From CAYLSV01 sp964386435 (GTDB lineage: Bacteria > Planctomycetota > Phycisphaerae > Tepidisphaerales > Tepidisphaeraceae), in the NCBI GenBank assembly GCA_964386435.1, contig CAYLSV010000055.1:1-22131 (forward strand): DNA of 22,131 nucleotides. The letters are read 5' to 3'. The notes beneath the pieces were generated by a model that was given only the letters and a program-made list of their open reading frames with translations, was not told where the DNA came from and ran no database searches. Below are positions 16,480-22,131 of this stretch, piece after piece. Both the position numbers and the translations under genes were made by a program. The stretch's first letter is position 1. The number at the start of each line of letters is the position of its first letter.

Positions 16480-17018
16480 CTACCGGCAGGTGCTGCACGT
16501 GCCGATCGCCGGCGACCCGGCGACGCTGGACGACGCGGCCGAGGACGATGCGGCCATCGACGCGCTGCGGCAGCTCGACGCCGCCGCGGGGCCGGTGCGG
16601 CGCGTCCGGGTCACAGACGCGGCGGGCGTCGAGGCCTGCGCGGCGGTCACCGAACGTGAGACGCTGCCGGCCGGGGGGCGGGCGTTCCTGGAGGCGTTGT
16701 TGCGCGTTTGCTGGCGGACACCGGGACAACCGGCATTGCCGATCCTTGGCGGTCGGTGGCGGCGGGTGTTGCCGGCCGAGGAGTTCAAGCAGGACGGGGC
16801 GGCCGTGTTCGTGGACGGCCCGGATCGGGCGCGATGCGACTGCGGCACGTTCGAAGCGGCCGGCGTGCCGGTGGTCGACGTGGCCGATTTTCCAGACCGG
16901 CGCTGGCTGAACGTTGCCGCCCGCGCTCTAGCCGACGTCGGCGTGGTGGCGTTATCGGCCGATGCGGCGGCGGCGGTGGATGAAGTGGCCGACGCGACGT
17001 TGAAGCTGTTGGCCCGGC
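16448..17018 (+). CDS. Four-carbon acid sugar kinase-like protein, middle part, cut by the assembly gap
   Basis: Open frame continuing the preceding fragment one base out of register, running into the Ns. The true upstream join is near 16443; ATGs at 16448 and 16466 (after GGGAG) could act as starts if the genes are really separate. About 190 residues are Ala-, Asp- and Arg-rich. They include VRVTDAAGVEACAAV and LPAGGRAFLEALL, which fit the family's 'VxDA...GSxGLxxAL' pattern loosely, and a C-domain-like AAGVPVVDVADFPD. The family's KxDSTLRGN and PAxPxxGR motifs are not recognisable, so activity is doubtful. Assignment is moderate. Confidence 0.5.
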
Positions 17019-17078
17019 NNNNNNNNNNNNNNNNNNNNNNNNNNNNNNNNNNNNNNNNNNNNNNNNNNNNNNNNNNNN
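17019..17078. other. Assembly gap (60 Ns)
   Basis: A run of exactly 60 undetermined bases inside the kinase-like gene. The codon frames with high third-position GC on the two sides are out of phase by one base if the gap is taken as 60, so the true length is probably not 60. Confidence 0.98.
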
Positions 17079-17079
17079 A

Positions 17080-17229
17080 GGTGGGCCGGACCTTTTCCTC
17101 AAAACGTCCGACCGCGACTGGCCGCCGTCGCTGCTGGGCACGTTCGCGGCCTCGGGCGAGTTCCGGCCGCGCATGGAATCGGCACTTTTCAAGCCGGCCC
17201 GCCGCGCGGCGGCGGTGGGTGCCCACTGA
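17080..17229 (+). CDS. C-terminal remnant of the kinase-like gene after the gap
   Basis: The frame starting at 17080 (GGPDLFLKTSDRDWPPSLLG...) ends at TGA 17227-17229 and has almost uniform G or C at third positions. The frame reached by simply translating through 60 Ns gives an Arg/Ser-rich sequence with poor codon use. LFLKTSDRDWPPSLL could be the divergent counterpart of the LALKSGNFG ending of four-carbon-acid sugar kinases, but this is weak. It ends 8 bases before the oxidoreductase start, so the two are likely cotranscribed. Confidence 0.5.
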   Translation, partial: GGPDLFLKTSDRDWPPSLLGTFAASGEFRPRMESALFKPARRAAAVGAH

Positions 17230-17237
17230 CTAAGCCG

Positions 17238-18398
17238 ATGAACGCCACCCCGCCCCTGAGTTTCGAGCTGCCACCGTACCGGTTGCCGTACGAACAGATG
17301 AAGCTCGACGGCCGCGTCGGGCTGATCGGCTTGCACTGGGTCATGCTCATCATGCATTTGCCGGCGTACGCGTCGGCGCGGTACGACATCCGCGCCGCCT
17401 GCGAGATCGAGCCGGAGCGGGTGAAGGAAGCACAAGCCGCCAACCTGCCGATCGGCGACGTGGAGCGCAACTGGCAGGACTTGATTCGGCGGGACGACGT
17501 GGACGTGCTCGACTGCTGCTTCGGTCCCCGCGGCGAGGCGGCCGATCGGCGGCGGGCGGTGGTCGAGGCGGCGGCCGAGGCGGGCAAGCCGCTGATGATC
17601 CACAAGCCCCCGGCCATTCGGCTGGGCGAAGCGGTGAAGCTCGCCGCTATCGCCGAGGCGGCCGGCATCCCGTTGGCTGTCAACCAGAACTGCCGGTACA
17701 ACCCGGCGAACTACGCCGTCAAGCAATTGCTCTCACCCGAACGGATGGGCCGGCCGCGGACAATCGAGTTGCAGTCGTACTGGCGCGGCAGCATCTGGGA
17801 CGACGGCGACCAACCCGCCACCGTCGGCCACACGACGCACCACGTCGACTTGCTGCGATGGTGGATCGGCCAGCCTTGCGTGAGCGTGTACAGCCGATCA
17901 CGCAGCAACGCCACGCTGTCGATCTACGAGTTCGCCGATGGCACAATCGCGTACCACCACGAGAACCACTCCGGCGTCGAGCGGCACCGCGTCCGCTGCC
18001 ACCTGATGTGCGACAACGGCGTGATCAAGCACGGCCACAACTGGAACTGGCACATCCCCGGTGCTGAGGAAGACGAGTTCGTCCACCTGTGGCAGGATTT
18101 ACGGGCCGGCCCGGTCAAGATGAAGCTGCCGCCGCACATCTACGAGCCGCCGTGGGCCCAGCACAACCCGTACATCCCACATCACGGCCCGTACTACGAC
18201 CTAGCCGGTCCGATCGCCGGGATGATGGGCTCGCTCGGCAGTTTGCTGCACGCCCATGCCATCGGCGAGCCGCCGGACAACCACATTCGCGGCAGCATCG
18301 AGGCCCTGCGGATCTGCCTCGCCGCGCACCTCTCCAGCCGCACGGGAAAGCCGGTGAACCCCGCAGCGTTGGATCTGGACGAAGTCGCGATGAAGTGA
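17238..18398 (+). CDS. Gfo/Idh/MocA-family oxidoreductase with an atypical nucleotide-binding loop
   Basis: 386 aa. N-terminal Rossmann-like domain, then the family's C-terminal beta-sheet domain. The cofactor loop reads VGLIGLHWVMLIMHLP (27-42), where the family normally has GIIGxGxxGxxHLP; the second and third loop glycines are replaced by H33 and M36. The usual EKP motif reads HKPP (122-125), retaining Lys123. NQNCRYNP (149-156) and HTTHHVDLLRWWIG (198-211) match the family's QxRxxP and GxHxxDxxxWxxG regions. Family members oxidise, reduce or epimerise sugars and inositols with NAD(P). The changed glycines make the cofactor mode uncertain. It follows the kinase-like gene by 8 bases and ends one base from the convergent metallophosphoesterase. 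Confidence 0.85.
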   Translation: MNATPPLSFELPPYRLPYEQMKLDGRVGLIGLHWVMLIMHLPAYASARYDIRAACEIEPERVKEAQAANLPIGDVERNWQDLIRRDDVDVLDCCFGPRGEAADRRRAVVEAAAEAGKPLMIHKPPAIRLGEAVKLAAIAEAAGIPLAVNQNCRYNPANYAVKQLLSPERMGRPRTIELQSYWRGSIWDDGDQPATVGHTTHHVDLLRWWIGQPCVSVYSRSRSNATLSIYEFADGTIAYHHENHSGVERHRVRCHLMCDNGVIKHGHNWNWHIPGAEEDEFVHLWQDLRAGPVKMKLPPHIYEPPWAQHNPYIPHHGPYYDLAGPIAGMMGSLGSLLHAHAIGEPPDNHIRGSIEALRICLAAHLSSRTGKPVNPAALDLDEVAMK

Positions 18399-18399
18399 A

Positions 18400-19197
18400 C
18401 TATCGCACCCGGCGCAGCGTGATGCGCCACCACTCGCTTGGGCAAAAGGTGCGGATCAAGTGCGTGCTGCAGCCTAATCCACGGCCCACGAGCAGCCAGG
18501 TGTTGTGCAGGCGGTGCAGGCCCTGATGGTGCGGGCGGCCGAGCGTGTCGTGCATCAGGATCGGCCGACCGCCGGGCAAACAGACTTGCCCGCCGTGGGT
18601 GTGGCCGGCCAGCCACAGGTCGGCCCCGAGCGGACCGAGCCGGCGGAGGTTGTCGGGGTAATGGCTCAGCACGATTCGCACGTCGGCGTCATTCGGCCAA
18701 AGCTGCTGCAGCAGCGGCCGGGCGGAGTCCGTCCGACACTGCCCCGGCAGGCCGATGAGTTCGAGCGTCGCATCGTCGACGGTGAGCCGGGCGATCTGCC
18801 CGTCGATCAGCTTCACGTCGCCCAGCACGTCGGCGGTCAGGGCGACATCATGGTTGCCCCAGATGCCGTAAGCCGGGGCGGGTAGGCGGGCGAGGTGTCG
18901 CCGCAGCGTCGACAGGGCGGGCGTCGGGTCGTGGCGGTCGTCGACGTAGTCGCCGGTGATCAGAATGAGGTCCGGCGGGTCGGCGGCCAACGCGTCCAGC
19001 ATCTTCATGTCCGCCGGCGCGGGCGTCGGCAGGACGTGCCAATCGGTCAAGTGGACGATCCGATACCCGTCGAGCGCCGCCGGCAGGTTCTCGATCGGCA
19101 GCTCGACGTGCCGCACCGCGTGCTGCCGGGCGAGTCCGAACTGGAAAGGCCGGCCCGGCTGCAGCGTGGTCGGTCTCACCACCTCGGGCCGCGTCAC
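18400..19197 (-). CDS. Calcineurin-like metallophosphoesterase, YkuE/YaeI-type
   Basis: 265 aa with a GTG start. The dimetal site is complete: D52 and H54 in TDWH, D83 in TGDYVDD, N115-H116 in GNHD, H179 in LSHYP, and H199/H201 in GHTHGG. The C-terminal LLVGRGLG plus ITLRR ending is typical of the branch that includes membrane-lipid or nucleotide-lipid pyrophosphatases. Unlike many relatives it shows no N-terminal membrane helix, so it is probably cytosolic or peripheral. Substrate unknown. It is divergent from the small-protein operon at 19267 and tail-to-tail with the oxidoreductase. Confidence 0.87.
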   Translation of the reverse strand: MTRPEVVRPTTLQPGRPFQFGLARQHAVRHVELPIENLPAALDGYRIVHLTDWHVLPTPAPADMKMLDALAADPPDLILITGDYVDDRHDPTPALSTLRRHLARLPAPAYGIWGNHDVALTADVLGDVKLIDGQIARLTVDDATLELIGLPGQCRTDSARPLLQQLWPNDADVRIVLSHYPDNLRRLGPLGADLWLAGHTHGGQVCLPGGRPILMHDTLGRPHHQGLHRLHNTWLLVGRGLGCSTHLIRTFCPSEWWRITLRRVR

Positions 19198-19266
19198 GGC
19201 GGCAGGGTAGCGCCGGCCGACGGTCCGGTTTGGTGCCTCGGGCGGGTGACGTTATCCTGTGGGGCC

Positions 19267-19686
19267 GTGGCCGCGCCTTCCGCACAACCCGCCCGAACCT
19301 CGCACCAGCTGCTGCCGGCGGCATGGGCGGCCGTGGGCGCGGCGTCCGTCGCCCTCATGTGGCTGCTGACCACCGCGTCCCACGTCAGTGCCGCACCGTC
19401 ACCGCATGCCTCCATCGCCGGCGGGGCAGGGCTGTTCATGATGCCCGCCCAGTTCGGTGACGACTCGTGGGGCCTGTGGCTGCTCGACGTCGACCGCCAG
19501 GTGCTGCTCGGCTACAGCGTCGAGCCCGACGACCGGAACACGCCGCAGCTGCAACTTGTCGCCGCCCGGCAAACACGGTTTGACCGCGGTTTGCGCGACT
19601 TCAATTCCGCCCCGCCCAGCCCGGGCGACGTGCAGGAGTTGATAGAGCTCGAGGCCGACAATAACCGCGTGCGGGGGAACCGCTAA
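19267..19686 (+). CDS. Small membrane-anchored protein of unknown function, duplicate copy 1
   Basis: About 139 aa from a GTG at 19267; a GTG at 19246 or the ATG at 19359 are alternatives. One hydrophobic segment (about 14-38, LLPAAWAAVGAASVALMWLL) looks like a signal anchor or uncleaved signal peptide; the remainder would be outside the cytoplasm. The conserved core WGLWLLDVDRQVLLGY, LQLVAARQTRFDRGL and an ending rich in Pro-Ser-Pro-x-Asp-Val are shared with the next gene. I recognise no family. Only one base separates its stop from the GTG of the next gene, so they form an operon. Confidence 0.7.
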   Translation: MAAPSAQPARTSHQLLPAAWAAVGAASVALMWLLTTASHVSAAPSPHASIAGGAGLFMMPAQFGDDSWGLWLLDVDRQVLLGYSVEPDDRNTPQLQLVAARQTRFDRGLRDFNSAPPSPGDVQELIELEADNNRVRGNR

Positions 19687-19687
19687 A

Positions 19688-20143
19688 GTGCCCGGACCTA
19701 CCGCGATGACGACGCCCACCCGCACCCATGCTCGCCACCCGCTCGCCACGCCGTTATGGATGTTGGCGGCGTTGCTGACGTGCATCCTCGGCGTGCTGCT
19801 GATCCGTTTCGGCCCGGTCACGCCCGCCGCCCAAGCCGCGGCCCCGATGCTGCCGATGGACGCCGACCCGGCGGTGATGCCCGACGGGCTGGCCGAGGGC
19901 GGCGAGATGTACGTGATGCCGGGGCAGATCGCCAGCAACCTGTGGGGGGTCTGGCTGCTCGACGTGGAGCGGCAGACGCTCATCGCCTACCAGTACACCA
20001 AGGGTGCCCGTGCCCTGGAGCTGATCGCCGCCCGCGACGTGCGGTACGACCGGCAGCTCGACGACTTCCGCAACGCCAGCCCGACGCCCGACGACGTCCG
20101 CCGGCTGCTGGAGCGGGAACAAAACGCCGACGCCGGCAACTAA
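19688..20143 (+). CDS. Small membrane-anchored protein of unknown function, duplicate copy 2
   Basis: 151 aa from a GTG preceded by GGGGGA at 19673-19678; an ATG at 19706 (145 aa) is also possible. One hydrophobic helix (about 24-43, LWMLAALLTCILGVLL). The soluble part repeats the pattern of the preceding gene: MPGQIASNLWGVWLLDVERQ, ALELIAARDVRYDRQLDDF, then SPTPDDVRRLLE. The two are tandem duplicates that have diverged strongly in the N-terminal third. No known motif or catalytic residue is seen. Position ahead of a HTH-membrane protein and an OmpA-type lipoprotein hints at an envelope role (inference). Confidence 0.75.
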   Translation: MPGPTAMTTPTRTHARHPLATPLWMLAALLTCILGVLLIRFGPVTPAAQAAAPMLPMDADPAVMPDGLAEGGEMYVMPGQIASNLWGVWLLDVERQTLIAYQYTKGARALELIAARDVRYDRQLDDFRNASPTPDDVRRLLEREQNADAGN

Positions 20144-20186
20144 TCCCCGACTTTCCGCCCGTTTCAACCACCGAAGGAGCCGCCCC

Positions 20187-21110
20187 ATGGCGAAGATGTT
20201 CATCAAGATGACCGAGGCCCAGCAGGAGCTCGGGCTCGACGAAGAAGGCCTCAAGCAACTGGTCCGCGAGGGCAAGCTCCGCGAGTTCCGCGACGGCGGC
20301 GAGGTGTTGTACAAGGTCGATCAGGTCGAGTCGCTCAAGGATGAACTGGGCACCGGCGGCGTCGACCTTGCCGACACCGGCGGCCCGATCGGCTTGGCCG
20401 ACTCCGGCGGCGCGGGGGCCAGCGGCAGCGCGATCGCCCTCGCCGACACCGGCGGGCCTGGTCTGAGCTTGGAGGACACCGGCGCAGCCATCTCGCCCGA
20501 CGACACCGCGGCCGACATCGGCCTCTCGGGCAGCCTCGGCGGCGACGCCTCCAGCGCCTCGGGCAGCGGCATCAGCGTCCTCGACGACACCGGCTCCGCC
20601 GATCCGATGGCCCAGACCGCCATCAGCGGCAGCGTCAGCGACCAATACTCCGTCGAGGCCACCGGCAGCGGCAGCGGTTTGCTCGATCTGACCCGCGAAA
20701 GCGACGACACGAGCCTGGGGGCTGACGTCCTCGACGACATCGGCCCCGGCGGCACCGCGATGGGCGGGAGCATGGGCGGCAGCGAACTTGGCGGCACCGG
20801 CATCGGCGGCAGCGCCCTGGGCGGCAGCGCCGTGGCCGCGGCACCCGTCGGCGGCACCATGGCCACGCCCGTCGGCGGCGCGGCGGTTTATGTCGAGGAA
20901 AACGACGGGTTGTCCGTCGGCCTCGCCGGGGCCGCGCTGGCGGCGGCGATCATCTGCCTCGTCGGCCTGCTGGCCGTCAGCGGCATCGCGCTGGGCCACA
21001 TGCCCGCCATCCTCGACTTCGGCGACGCCCCGGCCATGATCATCGGCGCCGCCGGCCTCGGGCTGGCGCTGGTCTTCCTGATCGTCGGCCTCGTGCTGGG
21101 CAAGAAGTGA
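20187..21110 (+). CDS. HTH-domain protein with Gly/Asp-rich linker and two C-terminal membrane helices
   Basis: 307 aa. AAGGAG at 20174-20179 sets the ATG start. Residues 3-52 look like a MerR/excisionase-type winged helix (MTEAQQELGLDEEGLKQLV, then LREFRDGGEVLYKVDQVESL). Residues 55-235 are low-complexity with repeated LADTGG, DDTG and GGS units, plus a more ordered block at 161-185 (GSGLLDLTRESDDTSLGAD). Two hydrophobic helices follow, 241-268 and 281-304, ending in GKK. I recall similar blocks in planctomycete proteins but cannot verify this. A DNA-binding-like domain tethered to the membrane by a flexible linker is the direct reading; a protein-protein role for the HTH is possible. Confidence 0.8.
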   Translation: MAKMFIKMTEAQQELGLDEEGLKQLVREGKLREFRDGGEVLYKVDQVESLKDELGTGGVDLADTGGPIGLADSGGAGASGSAIALADTGGPGLSLEDTGAAISPDDTAADIGLSGSLGGDASSASGSGISVLDDTGSADPMAQTAISGSVSDQYSVEATGSGSGLLDLTRESDDTSLGADVLDDIGPGGTAMGGSMGGSELGGTGIGGSALGGSAVAAAPVGGTMATPVGGAAVYVEENDGLSVGLAGAALAAAIICLVGLLAVSGIALGHMPAILDFGDAPAMIIGAAGLGLALVFLIVGLVLGKK

Positions 21111-21127
21111 ACCCAACGGCACCCACC

Positions 21128-22033
21128 ATGAACTTGAACACCAAACTGCTGCTCCTCGCCGCCGTGCTGCCCGTGATGGCCGCCGGCTGCGTGGTGCCCA
21201 ATGAAAAGTACCGCGCCTTGCGCATCGAAAACGAGGGCCTGCGGGCCCAGCTCGGCGAGGCGCAGGCCGACGTGCTGGCGGCCAAGAGCCAGAGCGAGGC
21301 CCTCTCCGGCCAGCTCGACCGCGACGGCCGGTTCGGCCAGAACGCGACCCAGCTCATCTCCAACAAGGACCAGCAGATCGACGCGCTCCGCCGTGAGAAC
21401 AGCGATCTGCAATCGGCCCTCGACGCCGCCCTCACCGGCCAAAGCGCGCCGCTGCCGCCGACGGTGGTCAACGAGCTCAACCGCTTCGCCTCGCAGAACC
21501 CGGACTTGGTGACGTTCGATGCCGAGCGCGGCAGCGTGCGGTTCACCAGCGATCTGACGTTCGACAGCGGCAGTGCGGTCGTCAAGCCGGGTGCCGATTC
21601 GGCCATCACCCGTTTCGCCGACATCCTCAACGGCCCATCGGCCAGTGATTACGAGTTGATGGTCGCCGGCCACACGGACAACGTGCCGGTGGGCAACGAG
21701 CGGACCCGCCGGCTGCACCCGAACAACTGGTACCTTTCCAGCCACCGTGCCATCAGCGTCGCCGAAGCTTTGATGGGCGCCGGAGTCGGCAAAAACCGAC
21801 TCGCCGCCGTCGGCTACGCCGACCAACGCCCGGTGGCCGACAACGCCACCACCGGCGGCCGCGCTCAGAATCGCCGGGTCGAGGTTCTCATCCTCCCGAC
21901 CCGCGCCCCCGGCGAGGTTGCCCCCGGCCAAAACACAGGCACCCGCACCACCATCACCCCCGCCGCCACCACCGGCAACGACGTGATCGACTCGGTTGAT
22001 CCACTTCCGATGGACGACCCCCGCAACAAGTGA
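21128..22033 (+). CDS. OmpA-family lipoprotein with coiled coil
   Basis: 301 aa from the ATG at 21128, 17 bases after the preceding stop; a GTG at 21107 overlaps that stop but would lengthen the signal peptide needlessly. Signal peptide with lipobox-like MAAGC; lipidated C21. Residues 24-108 are a heptad-patterned coiled coil (repeated Leu, Glu, Gln, Asp). Residues about 128-257 form an OmpA C-terminal domain: LTFDSGSAVVKPGA, GHTDNVPVG, LSSHRAISVAEAL and AQNRRVEVLI. The peptidoglycan-binding pair by analogy with E. coli OmpA is D184 and R207. Tail 258-301 is Thr/Pro-rich. It probably tethers a membrane to peptidoglycan or its remnant. Last gene of the plus-strand operon. Confidence 0.9.
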   Translation: MNLNTKLLLLAAVLPVMAAGCVVPNEKYRALRIENEGLRAQLGEAQADVLAAKSQSEALSGQLDRDGRFGQNATQLISNKDQQIDALRRENSDLQSALDAALTGQSAPLPPTVVNELNRFASQNPDLVTFDAERGSVRFTSDLTFDSGSAVVKPGADSAITRFADILNGPSASDYELMVAGHTDNVPVGNERTRRLHPNNWYLSSHRAISVAEALMGAGVGKNRLAAVGYADQRPVADNATTGGRAQNRRVEVLILPTRAPGEVAPGQNTGTRTTITPAATTGNDVIDSVDPLPMDDPRNK

Positions 22034-22058
22034 CCGGCGGAACCTCTCGTTAATGCAA

Positions 22059-22087
22059 AAAGCCCGCGGGTTCAACCCGTGGGCTTT
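22059..22087. terminator. Bidirectional rho-independent terminator
   Basis: Inverted repeat AAAGCCCGCGGGTT and AACCCGTGGGCTTT, sharing a short loop around 22072-22074, with one G/T mismatch. The stem is flanked by A-rich sequence on the left and T-rich on the right. It lies 25 bases past the OmpA-type stop and about 10 bases from the 3' end of the minus-strand tRNA, so it can end both transcripts. Confidence 0.85.
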
Positions 22088-22097
22088 GCTGTTTGAA

Positions 22098-22131
22098 TGA
22101 CCCCAACGGGATTCGAACCCGTGTCGCCGCC
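22098..22131 (-). tRNA. tRNA, 3' part only, runs off the window
   Basis: Read on the minus strand, the T arm is complete: stem ACGGG/CCCGT with the seven-base loop TTCGAAT (22106-22122), followed by the 3' acceptor strand TGGGGTC (22105-22099) and discriminator A at 22098. CCA is not encoded. The window ends before the anticodon, so the isotype cannot be read. A tmRNA end is less likely because the acceptor would begin GACCCCA rather than GGGG. Confidence 0.85.

Noticed and set aside
16448..17233. A single open frame translated straight through the 60 Ns to 17233
   Set aside because: After the gap this frame gives an Arg/Ser-rich sequence with poor third-position GC; the neighbouring frame ending at 17229 has the coding signature.
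22098..22131. 3' end of a tmRNA rather than a tRNA
   Set aside because: The acceptor strand implies a 5' end of GACCCCA, whereas tmRNAs normally begin with a G run; the full gene would be needed to be certain.
1..22131. CRISPR array, insertion sequence, integrase, phage or defence genes
   Set aside because: No regularly spaced repeats, transposase or integrase motifs, or terminal inverted repeats with target duplications were found by eye.

Overview
The window reads as a draft-genome scaffold segment (60 Ns at 17019-17078) from a GC-rich bacterium, most probably a planctomycete and perhaps class Phycisphaerae. The lineage call is inference. It rests on an N-terminal signal plus C-terminal PEP-CTERM tail on secreted proteins, a large secreted parallel beta-helix protein, a one-subunit sulfatase beside an alpha-L-rhamnosidase, several Gfo/Idh- and Hyi-type sugar enzymes, and a HTH/Gly-rich/membrane protein of a style I associate with planctomycetes.

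Region 1 (98-7750, minus strand) looks like one five-gene operon. Transcribed order is GH2 beta-mannosidase-like glycosidase, class II aldolase, CbbY-like HAD phosphatase, extended SDR resembling uronate dehydrogenase, then a secreted beta-helix protein. Spacings are 10, 2, 25 and 80 bp. Region 2 (7917-9805, plus) diverges from it and holds a medium-chain dehydrogenase and a hydroxypyruvate-isomerase-like TIM barrel. Region 3 (9957-11784, plus) holds two tandem PEP-CTERM paralogues, each followed by a hairpin terminator; the second is broken by a one-base frameshift.

Region 4 (11793-18398) holds a sulfatase (minus) diverging from a GH78-type alpha-L-rhamnosidase (plus). These are followed by a four-carbon-acid-sugar-kinase-like gene, interrupted by a frameshift and by the assembly gap, and a Gfo/Idh/MocA oxidoreductase. 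Together regions 1-4 look like a glycan-use locus: a beta-helix protein outside the cell, then glycosidases, a sulfatase, dehydrogenases, an isomerase, a kinase, a phosphatase and an aldolase. The mix (rhamnosidase, sulfatase, uronate-dehydrogenase-like SDR) fits a sulfated, rhamnose- and uronate-containing polysaccharide, but the substrate is inference. No transporter or regulator is visible in the window.

Region 5 (18400-22033) is of a different character. It has a metallophosphoesterase (minus), then a plus-strand run of two tandemly duplicated small membrane-anchored proteins of unknown function, a HTH/Gly-rich/two-TM protein, and a coiled-coil OmpA-type lipoprotein, which looks like a cell-envelope operon. 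A bidirectional terminator and the 3' part of a minus-strand tRNA close the window. I saw no CRISPR array, insertion sequence or phage gene. Two apparent frameshifts plus a gap mean that draft-sequence error must be considered before calling pseudogenes.
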